Source: a virus
DNA: 37,304 nt
IMG/VR virus record: IMGVR_UViG_3300044631_003111
Span: 1 to 37,304 of that record
Strand: one strand, 5' to 3'
Shown here: positions 30,673 to 36,828 of the stretch, piece by piece
How the letters are laid out: each line of letters opens with the position of its first letter
Numbering within the stretch: position 1 is the first letter of the stretch
Made by a program: the position numbers and the translations under genes
Notes under the pieces: model-generated
Database searches by the model: none
Told to the model about the DNA's origin: nothing
What the model saw: only the letters and a program-made list of their open reading frames with translations

Positions 30673-30828
30673 TTGCATAAACCCCTGCAAATGAACAACA
30701 GCACCCCTTGCCACAACTATTCATTTGGTAGATTATCTCATGTTATGACCCACCCCCGGGGGGGGAGGGGGGTGCCGTTGTGGGTTTCCAGTTTTTCCCC
30801 CCACTGGTCACCCCGTCGGAAATTTTTT
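30673..30828 (+). promoter_or_regulatory. Non-coding gap with G-run and hairpins
   Basis: This 156-base gap contains a run of 8 G, one A, then 6 G (about 30758-30772) after a C-run, able to form either a hairpin with the C-run or a G-rich multi-strand structure. CCAGT and ACTGG (about 30788-30807) pair around a C-rich loop. It may be an attenuator or processing site before the small-gene operon at 30829. The homopolymer could also hide a sequencing error. No gene is supported here. Confidence 0.45.
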
Positions 30829-31095
30829 ATGAAAAAACCACAGAGCAAACAAGAAAAGAAAGAGTCAGCAGCGCCCGAATGGCCAAAAGCAGGGAGGGTG
30901 GCGCGAGTGAGGCAGCCGAGGAATACTCGGTTGATGATCGTGGATCTGGGCGAGGGGGAGACCCTGATGGTCCAGGTGCGGGACAACCGGTTCTACCGTG
31001 CGAACGAGAAGCTGATGGTGGAGCGGGTGGGGGAGGGCGTGTATGTGGACGCCAAGCCGAAAACGACCGCCCTGCTGCGAGGAGGGCAGGAGTGA
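30829..31095 (+). CDS. Small basic hypothetical protein
   Basis: 88 residues with a Lys-rich N-terminus (MKKPQSKQEKKES) and a beta-rich C-terminal part (RLMIVDLGEGETLMVQVRDN), suggestive of a small barrel. The start follows an AT-rich stretch with no clear ribosome site. The stop overlaps the next start (GTG at 31092). It lies in a G-rich segment unlike its C-rich neighbours, which suggests a separate origin. Function is unknown. Confidence 0.55.
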   Translation: MKKPQSKQEKKESAAPEWPKAGRVARVRQPRNTRLMIVDLGEGETLMVQVRDNRFYRANEKLMVERVGEGVYVDAKPKTTALLRGGQE

Positions 31096-31223
31096 AACCG
31101 GCGCACATTGTTTTGGGATTGGCGGTGCTGGTGTTTGCTGTGGCGGTGGTGGCCGCGGCGCGGGAGGCGGCGGCGCCGAGGTTCGATGTGTGTCCGTTGT
31201 GCGGGGGAGGGGCGGTGCGATGA
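31092..31223 (+). CDS. Tiny membrane protein with CxxC
   Basis: 43 residues: one hydrophobic helix (residues 5-22, HIVLGLAVLVFAVAVVAA) and a short tail ending in CPLCGGG. It starts at GTG 31092 and overlaps the previous stop; its own stop overlaps the next start. Similar one-helix small proteins occur in phage head/packaging operons, but no role can be assigned. Confidence 0.5.
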   Translation: MKPAHIVLGLAVLVFAVAVVAAAREAAAPRFDVCPLCGGGAVR

Positions 31224-31462
31224 AGCCCAAACCACGGCCCCGCAAAAATGGCAACATCATGCCAAGAGAGGAACTGGATTCCATCATTGCCAGCCACGGA
31301 CTTCCGGACCCCTTCGACCCGGAAACCATCAAATCCTATCGGGACCGGTGGAACTGGGAACGGGAAGTCAATCGTCAACTGCCCAGCAAAGAAGCACACA
31401 AGGTGATTGTGTCCTTCATGTTTCACGAAATCAAACAAGCTATCGAAAAAATCTGCAAATGA
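31220..31462 (+). CDS. Hypothetical small protein in packaging operon
   Basis: 80 residues, basic N-terminus (MKPKPRPRKNGNIMPREEL) and a helical remainder (NRQLPSKEAHKVIVSFMFHE). It overlaps both neighbours by four bases. It is part of the run of small genes leading to TerL. No known family is recognised. Confidence 0.55.
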   Translation: MKPKPRPRKNGNIMPREELDSIIASHGLPDPFDPETIKSYRDRWNWEREVNRQLPSKEAHKVIVSFMFHEIKQAIEKICK

Positions 31463-31719
31463 ACACCATCGAAGACAACCCGCTGCGCGACCTAAACAAC
31501 GCCCGAAATTTGCCTACGACTGATTGCCCCCGTTGCGAAGCCGGTGACGACAATTTCGCTCGGCTGCTCCGCGCCCGCGACACCCTCCTTGCCGAAAACC
31601 GCGACCTTCAAAAGCAACTCGCCGCCGTCAACGACCAGCTCCTTGAAGCCCAGTCCGTCATCCGCTCCCTTCGCAAGACTTTACGCGAGACATCCGCCTT
31701 CACCAAAGACCCCGAATGA
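31459..31719 (+). CDS. Small coiled-coil protein before TerL
   Basis: 86 residues, with an N-terminal CPRC motif (TTDCPRCEAGDDN) and a long helix or coiled coil (LLAENRDLQKQLAAVNDQLL). Its stop overlaps the TerL start by four bases. Coiled-coil proteins at this position often assist terminase or scaffold, but no family is certain. Confidence 0.55.
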   Translation: MNTIEDNPLRDLNNARNLPTTDCPRCEAGDDNFARLLRARDTLLAENRDLQKQLAAVNDQLLEAQSVIRSLRKTLRETSAFTKDPE

Positions 31720-33317
31720 CGCAAAGCTACCACCCGCTCCTGCCTTTCATCACGCCCGAGCAGTTCAAGGCCGACTTTGAGGGCGCCAAGCGCCTCCTCG
31801 CCGAGCGCGAGCAACGGATTGCCCTGGAGAAGGACGACCCCATCGCCTACGGTTTCGAGCCCGACCACTGGGCGCGGGCAGAGGAGTTTGCGCGGAAATA
31901 CAAAGACATCCTCGTCCTCGGCGGCAACCGCTCCGGCAAATCGACATGGGCCGGCAAGCTCGTCATGCGGACCTTGATCGACAAGCCTGAGAGCCGCGCC
32001 TGGTGCTTCCAGCAGACCAACGACAACTCCGTGTCGATGCAGCAGCCGATCCTGTGGAATTTCATGCCGAAGGACCTCCGCACGGCCAAGCGCGACCGCA
32101 TCACGAACATCAGCTACACCCAGAAAAACGGATTCTCCGAAAACACCTTCGTCCTCCCGAACAAATCCCAATGCTGGTTCCGCAACTACTCTCAAGACAT
32201 CAGCACGATTGAAGGCGGCGAGATCGACATAGCGTGGTGCGACGAGCTCGTCCCCCTCGACTGGCTTGAAACCATCCGATTCCGCCTCCTCGACCGCAAC
32301 GGCATCCTCGTCGTCACCTTCACGCCGGTCGAGGGCTACAGCCCCACGGTCAAACAATACCTCCAAGGCGCCAAGACCCTCGAGGAAGCTCCCGCCGAAC
32401 TCCTCCCCGACAAATCCGGCACTGGCTTTGAGTTGGTCCCCGTCTCCCAGCAATGCACCACCCGCCGAGCCGCGATCTTCTATTTCCACACCAAGCTCAA
32501 CCCTTGGGCCGGCTACGACCGCATGAAGGTCGAGCTCGACCGCCAGCCCCGCGAGAAAATCCTCTGCCGCGCCTACGGCGTCCCGGTCAAAGCCACCGCC
32601 ACCTGTTTCCCGCGGTTCCGCGAAGGCGTGCATGTCGTCCCGCCCGATAAAGTTCCCACCACGGGAACCGTCTACCACTTCTGCGACCCCGCCGGCACGA
32701 AGCCCTGGTTCATGATCTGGGCAAAGGTCGATGCCGCCGGCCGCAAGTGGATTTACCGCGAATGGCCGCAGGAGGACGAATACATCCCCGGCTTCGGCTA
32801 CCCCGGCACCTGGGCCATTTCCTCGGGCAAAAAATCCGACGGCGAACCCGGCGAAGGCCAGACCCCCATGGGTTTCGGGCTCGAGACCTACATCCAGGAA
32901 ATCCAGCGCATCGAAGCTCTCGACGGCGTCGAAGTTTTCGAACGCTGGATCGACTCCCGCTACGGGAACACGGTGGTCGTCGGCACCCGCGAGACCGCCA
33001 CCACCCTCCTCGAAGACCTTGCCGAAAAAGGCATGCCCTTCCGCAGTTGCCCCGCCGAGAACATCGCCGAGGGCATCGCCTTCATCAACGACCACCTCTA
33101 CTACGACGACACCAAACCCATCGACCATGAAAACGCACCGCACCTCTACATCAGCGCCCGCTGCACCAATACCATCTGGGCCCTCAAAGAATGGACCGGC
33201 AAAGACGGCCCCAAAGGCGCCAGCAAAGACCCCATCGACTGCCTCCGCTACCTCCTCGCCAGCGGAGTCGACGATGTCGCCGGCAAGCTCCAGGTCACCG
33301 GCGGCGGCTGCTACTAA
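31716..33317 (+). CDS. terL: Terminase large subunit
   Basis: 533 residues. The ATPase domain has Walker A VLGGNRSGKSTW (Gly69-Ser76) and Walker B IAWCDE (Asp176, Glu177). The RNase H-like nuclease domain has acidic residues at FCDPAG (Asp324), RWIDSRYG (Asp413) and KDPIDCLRYLL (Asp506/509). It cuts and drives DNA into the prohead through the portal. It starts at ATG 31716, overlapping the previous gene by four bases. The small-subunit candidate lies upstream at 29878. Confidence 0.92.
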   Translation: MTQSYHPLLPFITPEQFKADFEGAKRLLAEREQRIALEKDDPIAYGFEPDHWARAEEFARKYKDILVLGGNRSGKSTWAGKLVMRTLIDKPESRAWCFQQTNDNSVSMQQPILWNFMPKDLRTAKRDRITNISYTQKNGFSENTFVLPNKSQCWFRNYSQDISTIEGGEIDIAWCDELVPLDWLETIRFRLLDRNGILVVTFTPVEGYSPTVKQYLQGAKTLEEAPAELLPDKSGTGFELVPVSQQCTTRRAAIFYFHTKLNPWAGYDRMKVELDRQPREKILCRAYGVPVKATATCFPRFREGVHVVPPDKVPTTGTVYHFCDPAGTKPWFMIWAKVDAAGRKWIYREWPQEDEYIPGFGYPGTWAISSGKKSDGEPGEGQTPMGFGLETYIQEIQRIEALDGVEVFERWIDSRYGNTVVVGTRETATTLLEDLAEKGMPFRSCPAENIAEGIAFINDHLYYDDTKPIDHENAPHLYISARCTNTIWALKEWTGKDGPKGASKDPIDCLRYLLASGVDDVAGKLQVTGGGCY

Positions 33318-33339
33318 CGCCCTCCGCAAGCGCGATGTC

Positions 33340-33477
33340 ATGGACCTCCTCGGCATCTCCGAGCAGACCTACAAAACCTACATCGATGCCGGCCTCCTGC
33401 GCCCGATTCCCGCGCTCCCAGGCATGCATCGCACCTTCAGCCTCTCCGTCATCCGCCGCGAATTCCAACTCCAATAA
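33340..33477 (+). CDS. Small HTH (MerR-like) protein
   Basis: 45 residues from ATG 33340, with the helix-turn-helix pattern LLGISEQTYKTYIDAGLLRP followed by HRTFSLSVIRREF. Sequence just upstream (RKRDV) continues in frame and also looks like the domain, but no normal start codon lies there. A slightly earlier non-standard start within the TerL end is possible. Small DNA-binding proteins near terminase may regulate late genes or the structured region downstream. Function is inferred. Confidence 0.55.
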   Translation: MDLLGISEQTYKTYIDAGLLRPIPALPGMHRTFSLSVIRREFQLQ

Positions 33478-33480
33478 CCC

Positions 33481-33762
33481 ATGATCACCATCAAAAAAAC
33501 CATCCGTTACATGACCCCCGAACGCCTCGACGAGGACGACCTCAAATCCGCCCTCTGCATGCCCGGAATCAAATCTCCCGCGGCCATTGCCATGTTCCAA
33601 GTGCTCGAAGACCACATCGACGACCTCACCGAGCTGGTTGCAAACCTCAAGACCGCCGACAAGCACGGCACCCTTGCCCACTGCGCCGGCGGCCTTGACG
33701 CCCTCCGCGCCTACCGGGTTGACCTCATGCTGCGGATCGAAGAGGCGAGCAAGCAGAACTGA
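33481..33762 (+). CDS. Hypothetical protein between terminase and ncRNA
   Basis: 93 residues, ATG four bases after the previous stop. Mainly helical (YMTPERLDEDDLKSALCMPG, MFQVLEDHIDDLTELVANLK), with an acidic N-terminal half. No motif or family is recognised. It is the last gene of the terminase operon; the extended -10 promoter of the structured RNA starts three bases after its stop. Confidence 0.6.
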   Translation: MITIKKTIRYMTPERLDEDDLKSALCMPGIKSPAAIAMFQVLEDHIDDLTELVANLKTADKHGTLAHCAGGLDALRAYRVDLMLRIEEASKQN

Positions 33763-33764
33763 TA

Positions 33765-33773
33765 TGCTATAAT
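33765..33773 (+). promoter_or_regulatory. Extended -10 promoter of the structured RNA
   Basis: The sequence TGCTATAAT contains TGn followed by TATAAT, a perfect extended -10 element, immediately after the stop of the preceding gene. No good -35 box is at the usual spacing, as is normal for extended -10 promoters. The expected start of transcription is near 33780, exactly where the structured RNA begins. Confidence 0.7.
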
Positions 33774-33779
33774 GAATTT

Positions 33780-34133
33780 AAGACAGGCAGACGAGAGACA
33801 CGGATGAGCGGCAGTGAAGCATGGCTTCGACCCGCCACATCGAGGTCGGGAGGCGTCCGTATGGGCGACCGCAACCTTGGAAACCCGGCGTTTGAAAAGG
33901 TGGGGCCCCACCGTTCCTGTCTGACATATTTTCCGGTGGGGCAGCGAGGGCGGCCCGCCACTAAGTCGTAGCTGGAGGCGGGTGTGTAGGCGCTCGAAAG
34001 AGTTGCCGAGACCCTTACCTGGCACCTTCGGGTGGTTTCCGGGGAATCGCATCCAGCAGCCGAGCGACCTGGCCCCCACCGGACCCTTTTTCGCCCTGCA
34101 TATTCTTTGATCAAGAAATATGCAGGGCTTTTT
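33780..34133 (+). ncRNA. Structured phage non-coding RNA of unknown family
   Basis: About 354 bases without a plausible protein. Domain I is closed by AGACAGG (33781-33787) with CCTGTCT (33916-33922), enclosing ACGGATG/CGTCCGT (33800-33806/33854-33860), GAAGC/GCTTC and AAAC/GTTT hairpins. Domain II is closed by the 9-bp CCGGTGGGG (33933-33941) with CCCCACCGG (34074-34082), enclosing CCCGCC/GGCGGG (33954-33959/33977-33982), a GAAA tetraloop hairpin (33989-34007), a UUCG hairpin CACC-TTCG-GGTG (34023-34034) and its base CCTGG/CCGGG. GCTGGA (33971-33976) can pair with TCCAGC (34052-34057), a possible pseudoknot. A promoter and terminator bound it. No match to RNase P, tmRNA, 6S, SRP or group I introns is evident by eye. 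Confidence 0.7.
34093..34133 (+). terminator. Strong intrinsic terminator ending the structured RNA
   Basis: A 12-bp perfect stem (34093-34104 with 34117-34128; GCCCTGCATATT/AATATGCAGGGC), extended by CTT/AAG with one bulge and a short loop, is followed directly by five T (34129-34133). This is a textbook rho-independent terminator. It also isolates the scaffold gene from upstream transcription. Confidence 0.9.
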
Positions 34134-34154
34134 AATGCACTGAAAAGCAGGTTT

Positions 34155-34200
34155 TTTAGGTTGATTTCGGTTGGTTTAGGTTGATTTCGGTTGATTTGGT
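34155..34200 (+). repeat. Helically phased direct repeats
   Basis: A 20-base unit (TTTAGGTTGATTTCGGTTGG) occurs at 34155-34174 and, with one change at its last base, at 34175-34194, then a partial copy. Internally it is four phased 10-bp units GGTTGRTTTN, starting at 34159. Spacing of one DNA turn puts all units on one face, as in protein-binding arrays. It lies between the terminator and the scaffold gene and could be an activator, packaging or promoter site. No clear -10 box follows. Confidence 0.6.
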
Positions 34201-34222
34201 CGGCACCCCCGTGACGAACCCC

Positions 34223-34310
34223 GTTTGCGTCAGGCACTTTGGAATCAAGGACCCACTGTGCCGGTCCTTAATCCCGCACTGACCCACTTGGTGGATACCA
34301 TGACGCAAAC
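34223..34310 (+). promoter_or_regulatory. Structured 5' leader occluding the scaffold start codon
   Basis: GTTTGCGTCA (34223-34232) is perfectly complementary to TGACGCAAAC (34301-34310), which includes the end of the ATG and the next codons. Between them are a 7-bp hairpin AAGGACC/GGTCCTT (34247-34253/34263-34269) and CCAC-TTG-GTGG (34284-34294), which covers the GGTGG ribosome site. Together they form a three-way junction masking the start region. Translational autoregulation of the scaffold is inferred. Confidence 0.6.
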
Positions 34311-35334
34311 CCCAGAACCCCAGACAGCAGACACGCTCACACTCAGCGACATCGCCGCCGAAATCGGCTTTGACCTTGAGCCAGTAGAGCAGACACCGCA
34401 GGAAAAACCCGAAAAAGCCGCGGCCGAGCCCGAAAACGAGCCCGAAACCGCAGCAGATTCAGACCCCTCAGCGGAAACCGATCCTTCTCAGGAACAAACC
34501 GACGGCCAAGAGACCGAATCCGAGGACGAAAAGTCCGAAGACGAGGAATCCGAAGCCGCCGATGACGAAAAAGAGGAAACGCCGAGCGCCACGCAGGAGA
34601 AACTCCTCAAGCGCATCGACAAAATCACGGCCAAGCGCCGCGAAGCCGAGGAAAAAGCCGAGCAACTCGAGGCCGAACTTTCCGACCTCCGCACCAAGCT
34701 TGACTCCACGCCCCCCGTCACCCTCGCCCCCACGCCGGCCGACCCGCTCGCCGATGTGGAATCCCCCGAGCAGCTCGCCGAGCGCATTTCCACGGCCAAG
34801 AAAGTCCGCAAATGGGCCATCGAAAACCTCGAAGGAGGCACGGTCCAGAATGGCAAAGGCGAAGAGGTCTACTACGAGCCCGCCCAGGTGCGCCAATACC
34901 TCGCCAACGCCGACGAGGTCCTCACCGAGCACGCTCCCAAGCGCCAGCAGTGGATCGCCCAGCGCCAGACCGTCCTGCCAGAGGCCAAAGCCGCCTACCC
35001 GCAGCTTTTCCAAGCCGGCAGCCAGGAGCAGCAAATCCTCCGCGAGACCCTCAAATCCTTCCCCGCCCTCCGCGGGATGCCCAACCTCGAACTCGTCATC
35101 GGCGATGCAATCGCCGGCCAGCAAATGCGCTTCGCCCGCCAGCAAGCCGCCCAGAAAGCCGAAAAACCCGTCGCCAAACCCGAGAAATCAACCCCATCCG
35201 TCCCGTCTGCCGCCAAAGGTTCGAAAGTTCCTGCCAAAGACATCCAAACCCGCGCCGCCTCGAAATCGATTTTCGAGCGTGGAGCAAATCTAAAAACCGA
35301 CGACATCGCCGCCTTCTTAGAAGGGGCCCTGTAG
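34300..35334 (+). CDS. Capsid scaffolding-like protein
   Basis: 344 residues. Residues 25-95 are a highly acidic Glu/Asp/Ser tract; residues 95-135 form a coiled coil (LLKRIDKITAKRREAEEKAE); the C-terminal third is helical and basic in places (AGQQMRFARQQAAQKAEKPV). This acidic, helical, low-Cys layout, directly before the major capsid gene, fits a scaffolding protein that directs prohead assembly and then leaves. ATG 34300 is preferred to a TTG at 34225, since it fits the GGTGG ribosome site and the leader structure. Some scaffolds of this kind regulate their own synthesis. Confidence 0.75.
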   Translation: MTQTPEPQTADTLTLSDIAAEIGFDLEPVEQTPQEKPEKAAAEPENEPETAADSDPSAETDPSQEQTDGQETESEDEKSEDEESEAADDEKEETPSATQEKLLKRIDKITAKRREAEEKAEQLEAELSDLRTKLDSTPPVTLAPTPADPLADVESPEQLAERISTAKKVRKWAIENLEGGTVQNGKGEEVYYEPAQVRQYLANADEVLTEHAPKRQQWIAQRQTVLPEAKAAYPQLFQAGSQEQQILRETLKSFPALRGMPNLELVIGDAIAGQQMRFARQQAAQKAEKPVAKPEKSTPSVPSAAKGSKVPAKDIQTRAASKSIFERGANLKTDDIAAFLEGAL

Positions 35335-35356
35335 TCACCACCCCCCCACCAAGAAC

Positions 35357-36379
35357 ATGCCCGCTACACTCATCACCTCCCAGACTGGCATCCGCCAGGA
35401 CCTTAGCGACCTCATCGCGGTCGTTGACGCCAAAACCTGCCCCGTAGTTTCGATGGCCCGTAAAGGGTCCGAGCCCATTAATCCGCTAACACAATGGCAA
35501 GCAGATGCTTACGCATCTACAACCGTCCCCGCCGGTGTCCTCTCGAACACGGATGTCTCCTCATCCGATTTCGTCGATAACGCCGCCAACCGCGTCCTCT
35601 TGAGCGCACGAATCCAAAAGTTTCGTGAAGTCCCGAGTGTCGATGATCTTGCGAATACCGTTTCAGAGGTTGCAGGCATCGGCAAACGCCGCGAGATGGC
35701 CCGCGCCGTCACCAAATCCCTCGAGCAACTCAAGCGTTCCATGGAAGCCGCCTTCTGCTCGGACCAAGAATCGCAAGAGCAGTCCGGCAGCGCCCCCTAC
35801 AAGACCCGCGGCCTCGGCAAGTGGATCCAAAATGGAGCGCAATCAGACCTCCCGGTCAACGCCAGCTACCGCACGCCCACCGGATCGATCAACGCGACCG
35901 CCACGGCATCCCTCACCGAGAACAACATCCAGGACATGCTCCAGAGCATCTACGAGCAAACCGGCAAAGGCCAAACCTACAGCCTCGTCTGCGGGCCTGC
36001 CCTCAAGCGCCAGTTCACCTCCTTCACACGCACCCAGTTCGGATCGACCAATGTCGCCTCCGCCATCCGCGTGCTGAACCAGAAGTCCGAGAACAAGATC
36101 GTCAGCACCGTTGACATCTTCGAAGGCGACTTCGGCACCCTTGAGCTGATCCCCAGCCTGTTCCTCGCCGCTGACGCCTCCGGCGCTGGCGCCACAGCCG
36201 TCAAAAACGGCCGCGGTTATGTCCTCGACATGGACATGGTCGAGCTCCGCTACAACCGCAAGCCCCGCTTCCAAGAGCTGGAAGACCGCGGCGGTGGTCC
36301 CCGCGGCATCGTGGACGCGATCTGCGCCCTCTGCGTCAAGAGCCCTCTGGCTCTCGGCAAGTTCGCACCTACTGCCTGA
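35357..36379 (+). CDS. Major capsid protein (DUF5309/SU10-type HK97 fold)
   Basis: 340 residues. The N-terminus (TSQTGIRQDLSDLIAVVDAK) and the C-terminal strand pattern (YVLDMDMVELRYNRKPRFQE, LCVKSPLALGKFAPTA) match the DUF5309/SU10-like major capsid family with an HK97-type fold. The middle has the spine-helix-like region (REMARAVTKSLEQLKRSMEA) and GPALKRQFTSF. It follows the scaffold gene after 22 bases. It should form the capsid shell. A perfect hairpin lies downstream of its stop and may stabilise its mRNA. Confidence 0.85.
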   Translation: MPATLITSQTGIRQDLSDLIAVVDAKTCPVVSMARKGSEPINPLTQWQADAYASTTVPAGVLSNTDVSSSDFVDNAANRVLLSARIQKFREVPSVDDLANTVSEVAGIGKRREMARAVTKSLEQLKRSMEAAFCSDQESQEQSGSAPYKTRGLGKWIQNGAQSDLPVNASYRTPTGSINATATASLTENNIQDMLQSIYEQTGKGQTYSLVCGPALKRQFTSFTRTQFGSTNVASAIRVLNQKSENKIVSTVDIFEGDFGTLELIPSLFLAADASGAGATAVKNGRGYVLDMDMVELRYNRKPRFQELEDRGGGPRGIVDAICALCVKSPLALGKFAPTA

Positions 36380-36402
36380 TAAAGCCTCCCCCCGCAAGGC
36401 AA

Positions 36403-36443
36403 GGGAGGAGCGCCACACTCCCCAGAACTCCGGCGCTCCTCCC
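36403..36443 (+). terminator. Perfect 12-bp hairpin after the capsid gene
   Basis: GGGAGGAGCGCC (36403-36414) pairs perfectly with GGCGCTCCTCCC (36432-36443) around a 17-base loop. No T-run follows, so it is not a standard intrinsic terminator. It could reduce read-through to lower-copy portal genes or protect the capsid mRNA 3' end. The gap 36380-36483 otherwise holds nothing recognisable. Confidence 0.6.
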
Positions 36444-36483
36444 AAATGCGGGCCAATTTCCAGTCTAAAAAACCACCACCACC

Positions 36484-36828
36484 TTGGACGCCTCAGAACT
36501 CGAATCCGACCTCGGCGATCTCGCCCCCCTCGTCACAGAGGAACTCCGTGTCGGCTGGCACGCCAAGATGGTCACCTCCGAGATGCGCCAGCGCCGCATC
36601 AAAGCCGCCAGCGACCGCCTCGCCGAGGCCCGCCGCAGTGTCGAAGGGCTCGGGCAGCACACCATGTCCATCGATTTTGACTCCTACATGTATTGGGACC
36701 GCGAACTCCCCGGCTGCTGGTCCGACAAGACCTTCCGCGAGGAATTCGCCGCGGCAAACCCCCATGTTCGCGTCCAGTCCACATCCACCACCACCGTCGT
36801 GAACCCCGGCCTCGCCAATGCAAACTGA
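36484..36828 (+). CDS. Hypothetical head/neck-type protein
   Basis: 114 residues starting at TTG 36484; no ATG in this frame is near, and no strong ribosome site is seen. Helical N-terminal half (HAKMVTSEMRQRRIKAASDR) and an aromatic middle (DFDSYMYWDRELPGCW) end in an Ser/Thr-rich tail (VQSTSTTTVVNPGL). Located between the capsid and portal, it is probably a head-completion or assembly protein. The stop overlaps the next start by 11 bases. The start is not certain. Confidence 0.6.
   Translation: MDASELESDLGDLAPLVTEELRVGWHAKMVTSEMRQRRIKAASDRLAEARRSVEGLGQHTMSIDFDSYMYWDRELPGCWSDKTFREEFAAANPHVRVQSTSTTTVVNPGLANAN

Noticed and set aside
33961-33970. AAGTCGTA, similar to the 3' end of 16S rRNA
   Set aside because: Only eight bases match; the flanking bases do not continue the rRNA sequence. 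Chance.
33780-34133. Known RNA classes: RNase P, tmRNA, 6S, SRP, group I intron
   Set aside because: No hallmark sequences of these RNAs are visible, and the flanking genes are complete rather than split by an intron.
34155-34200. CRISPR-like repeats
   Set aside because: The units are contiguous 10/20-bp repeats without spacers and too short; no cas genes are present.
33711-34237. Long open frames on the minus strand across the structured region
   Set aside because: Their protein sequence is rich in Arg and Pro without any motif, and they run against promoter, hairpins and terminator on the plus strand. They are by-products of GC-rich sequence.
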